Assembly (NCBI GenBank): GCA_045105695.1
Contig: JBGCDT010000058.1
Location: 1-7,274, forward strand
DNA from: CALGLS01 sp045105695
GTDB lineage: Bacteria > Bacteroidota > Bacteroidia > Chitinophagales > Saprospiraceae
DNA: 7,274 nt
Reading direction: 5' to 3'
Below the pieces are notes generated by a model that worked only from the letters and a program-made list of their open reading frames with translations, ran no database searches and was not told the origin of the DNA. Positions 5,170 through 7,274 of this stretch are shown here, in pieces; the stretch's first letter is position 1; the number at the start of each line of letters is the position of its first letter. The position numbers and the translations under genes are program-made.

Positions 5170-6381
5170 ATGAAAGTAGCCATCATAGGAGGAGGCGCTG
5201 CCGGTTTTTTCGCAGCTTTGTCAGTAAAGGAACATCATCCCGATGCGGCCGTTTTTATTATTGAAAAATCTACAAAATTACTTTCCAAAGTCAAAATCTC
5301 AGGAGGTGGCAGATGCAACGTTACCAACGGAACGACTTCCATAAAAGATCTTTCAACCGCTTACCCAAGAGGAGAGAAAAAACTCAAAAAAGCATTTCGG
5401 ATATTCAATACCGTTCACACAATGGACTGGTTTCAAAGTCGTGGCGTACGTCTTATGACACAGGAAGACAATTGTGTATTTCCAGTAGCTCAGGACTCTC
5501 AGGTCATCATTGATTGTTTTCTAAAGGAGGCTCGTAAAAAAGGAATTGTCATTCAAACAGGTAAAGGCGTCAAAGAGATAAAACCTACTGATAATCAACT
5601 TCAGTTGTCTTACAACAAAGACCATAAGGAGGAGACCTTCGATAAAGTCATCGTAGCTACGGGCGGTTCTCCTAAGCGCTCTGGCTTGCTTTGGCTGGAA
5701 GAATTGGGACATAAGATCGAAGAACCAGTTCCCTCTTTGTTTACTTTCAATATGCCGTCGGAATCCGTTCGGGAGCTGATGGGAATTGTAGTGGAGAAGA
5801 CTTTGGTTAGCATCCAAGGCACTAAGTTGAAATCTGATGGTCCGCTTTTGATTACCCACTGGGGAATGAGTGGTCCGGCAATTTTGAAACTCTCAGCCTT
5901 TGGCGCGCGCATCCTCAGCGAGATCAACTACGAATGCAAAGCTCAGGTGAACTGGGTGAATATACAAAACAACGAAACGGTTTTATTAGAACTAAAATCC
6001 ATCGCAAACGAACATGGCCAAAAGATTCTGGCGAACTATCGACCATATTTATTACCTGACCGATTGTGGCAATACCTTTTAGAAAAGTCAGATTTGTCAC
6101 CAAGGAAGAAATGGTCTGAACTAGGTAAAAAAGGTTTGAATAAACTAATGACTGTTTTGACAAATGATGTTTATCAGGTGAAAGGAAAGACAACTTTCAA
6201 GGAAGAGTTTGTAACCTGTGGAGGCGTTAGTTTGGAGTCCGTTGATTTCAAAACGATGGAGAGTAGGGTAGTGGAGGGGCTTTACTTCGCTGGGGAGGTG
6301 ATGGATGTGGATGGCATCACGGGAGGGTATAATTTTCAATCGGCTTGGACGACGGGGTTTATTGCTGGGAAGCTGAGTTAA
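5170..6381 (+). CDS. HI0933/YhiN/BaiN-type FAD-dependent oxidoreductase
   Basis: The 403-residue cytosolic flavoprotein has the expected family length of about 400. A Rossmann dinucleotide fold opens at residue 3 with GGGAAG (7-12) and an acidic Glu32 at the end of the second strand for the FAD ribose. The family signature SKVKISGGGRCNVTN spans 39-53. VIVATGG (160-166) is the second FAD-contacting strand. GPLLITHWGMSGPAIL (224-239) and VTCGGV (348-353) are further family motifs. The C-terminal GLYFAGEVMDVDGITGGYNF (370-389) closes the FAD site. Most members have no established physiological reaction. The Clostridium member BaiN acts in bile-acid reduction, which should not be transferred here. 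The start is well placed at the first beta strand. The gene lies 53 bp after the acetyltransferase with a promoter-like box, so it may be transcribed separately. It converges on the membrane-protein gene across a long inverted repeat. Confidence 0.94.
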   Translation: MKVAIIGGGAAGFFAALSVKEHHPDAAVFIIEKSTKLLSKVKISGGGRCNVTNGTTSIKDLSTAYPRGEKKLKKAFRIFNTVHTMDWFQSRGVRLMTQEDNCVFPVAQDSQVIIDCFLKEARKKGIVIQTGKGVKEIKPTDNQLQLSYNKDHKEETFDKVIVATGGSPKRSGLLWLEELGHKIEEPVPSLFTFNMPSESVRELMGIVVEKTLVSIQGTKLKSDGPLLITHWGMSGPAILKLSAFGARILSEINYECKAQVNWVNIQNNETVLLELKSIANEHGQKILANYRPYLLPDRLWQYLLEKSDLSPRKKWSELGKKGLNKLMTVLTNDVYQVKGKTTFKEEFVTCGGVSLESVDFKTMESRVVEGLYFAGEVMDVDGITGGYNFQSAWTTGFIAGKLS

Positions 6382-6416
6382 TTAGAATTTAAAGAGCCTT
6401 CTGACGTGATTGTTAA

Positions 6417-6495
6417 ACCACGAAGGACACAAAGTAACACGAAGTTTTCCTACATAACGGAAAAAAACTTTGTGCAACTTTGTGTCCTTCGTGGT
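6417..6495. repeat. Long inverted repeat with CCACGAAGGACAC arms
   Basis: The arms at 6417-6448 and 6464-6495 are reverse complements at 29 of 32 positions, including an exact ACCACGAAGGACACAAAGT core. The loop is 15 nt (6449-6463). Within the left arm a CACRAAG unit recurs three times at 9-10 bp steps, so each arm is itself a short degenerate tandem array. The element sits between convergent genes and could act as a bidirectional transcription stop. However, neither side has a proper T-run right after the stem, so it is not a textbook intrinsic terminator. Confidence 0.8.
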
Positions 6496-6512
6496 AATAA
6501 TATCTCGTTCGT

Positions 6513-7274
6513 TTACGCCTTCTGCGCCACCTTTCCACTATAGCTCCGCTCCTCAGATACCTTTCGACTGCCATACCATACAAAAGGAAGGAAAAATAAA
6601 ACAATAGAAAAATTCAATTCCTGAACCTCTGAAAGTGCGCGACCAATAATCTTCCCGCCATCCTGAGCAATAGGTTTAAAAATCAAATAAAGTATAACGT
6701 TTGCCACAAACATAAAACCCAATTCCATGACAGGAACAGGTAGGTGGAATTTTTTAACCAGATTTCTAACAAACGGAATAAACTTCACAGCTAGTGGTAA
6801 AAACAACATAAAGATCGTGAAGATGTAAATGAAAATACGTTTTGCCGTTAGATGAAGCGCTAGTCCTGATTTACGGTTTCCGTCTTCATCGTAAAGGTGC
6901 CATAGCGAATTATTGTGAAAATTAATTTCGTCTTGTTCGTTATTTTTCGCAATAGATTCAGGTGTCTCTAGGCCGAGAATCCTCTGCCCCCAGCTAATTT
7001 CTTCACCAGTAAGAAAAATAAATAAAAGTGCTAATAATAAAAACCAAATACGTTTGGTGTAAGTATTATAAAAATTAGCGACTTCTTTTTTTGCAAAACT
7101 ATTATTATTGAAAAATAAAATAAAGAATAAAATACCAGTTGCAAAAAATAGAAAGGTACAGGTCCATTCTAAAATGCCATCCTCTTGTGCTAAATAAATA
7201 AAAGTATCTTTTGGTAGGAAAACCATTAAATAGCCTAGGGCACTGATTAGTGTAACACCTATTGCTGTTCTTCG
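6513..7274 (-). CDS. Polytopic membrane protein with EEISWGQR motif, N-terminus outside the window
   Basis: The frame is open from its TAA (6513-6515) to the right edge, giving 254 codons including the stop. An ATG lies at 7224-7226, but the 16 codons before it continue a hydrophobic segment (GVTLISALGYL), so the true start is probably outside. Visible membrane segments, numbered from the window edge, are roughly 5-20, 34-55, 75-89, 146-169, 183-201 and 219-234. Between the third and fourth lies a conserved-looking loop with TGEEISWGQRILGLETPE (89-106), an Asn/Gln/Glu-rich stretch and FHNNSLWHLY. I recall EEISWGQR followed by an N-x-Q-x-E-x-N-x-H pattern from uncharacterised bacterial membrane proteins but cannot name the family. 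The charged residues beside a membrane helix could form an active or metal site (inference). The C-terminus is basic and probably cytosolic. The gene is AT-rich and converges with the flavoprotein gene. Confidence 0.8.
   Translation of the reverse strand, partial: RRTAIGVTLISALGYLMVFLPKDTFIYLAQEDGILEWTCTFLFFATGILFFILFFNNNSFAKKEVANFYNTYTKRIWFLLLALLFIFLTGEEISWGQRILGLETPESIAKNNEQDEINFHNNSLWHLYDEDGNRKSGLALHLTAKRIFIYIFTIFMLFLPLAVKFIPFVRNLVKKFHLPVPVMELGFMFVANVILYLIFKPIAQDGGKIIGRALSEVQELNFSIVLFFLPFVWYGSRKVSEERSYSGKVAQKA

Noticed and set aside
5521..6339. Several antisense open frames across the flavoprotein gene
   Set aside because: They overlap one another and a well-conserved plus-strand gene, and have no recognisable domains.
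6413..6604. Short minus-strand frame across the CACGAAG hairpin
   Set aside because: It is built from the repeat and from a shifted frame of the membrane-protein gene.

Overview
The window looks like a piece of a Bacteroidota chromosome, probably from the Cytophagales or a related group. The order-level guess is inference. The supporting signs are start codons without Shine-Dalgarno sequences, promoter-like boxes close to the Bacteroidota consensus TAnnTTTG, a signal-peptide beta-barrel protein ending in Phe, and intergenic gaps filled with short AT-rich or palindromic repeats. No complete insertion sequence, CRISPR array, tRNA or rRNA was seen.

Layout. Bases 1-265 (minus) hold the 5' part of an unrecognised, very AT-rich gene that leaves the window. 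Bases 490-762 (minus) encode a DUF3820-family protein that seems to start at TTG. Bases 763-985 carry a 54-bp-period imperfect tandem repeat. Bases 986-2374 (minus) encode a concentrative nucleoside transporter (CNT/NupC). A 365-bp divergent gap then contains an inverted copy of that repeat and a REPIN-like pair of palindromes, followed by uridine kinase (2740-3366, plus). A GGTAGATRAGG-type inverted repeat precedes an outer-membrane beta-barrel protein (3512-4573, plus), which is 12 bp from a GNAT acetyltransferase (4586-5116, plus). An HI0933/YhiN/BaiN-type flavoprotein follows (5170-6381, plus). A long hairpin-forming repeat (6417-6495) sits between it and a convergent membrane-protein gene (6513-7274, minus) whose N-terminus lies outside the window.

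Function. The clearest link is the divergent transporter/uridine kinase pair: the first imports nucleosides and the second phosphorylates uridine and cytidine, giving a small pyrimidine-salvage module. The barrel protein and acetyltransferase probably share a transcript, with no obvious functional connection. The flavoprotein appears to have its own promoter-like box.

The genes are mostly ordinary housekeeping or accessory genes. The more unusual content is in the gaps: three different inverted-repeat families and one tandem family occupy four of the intergenic regions. I found no convincing new multi-gene system.
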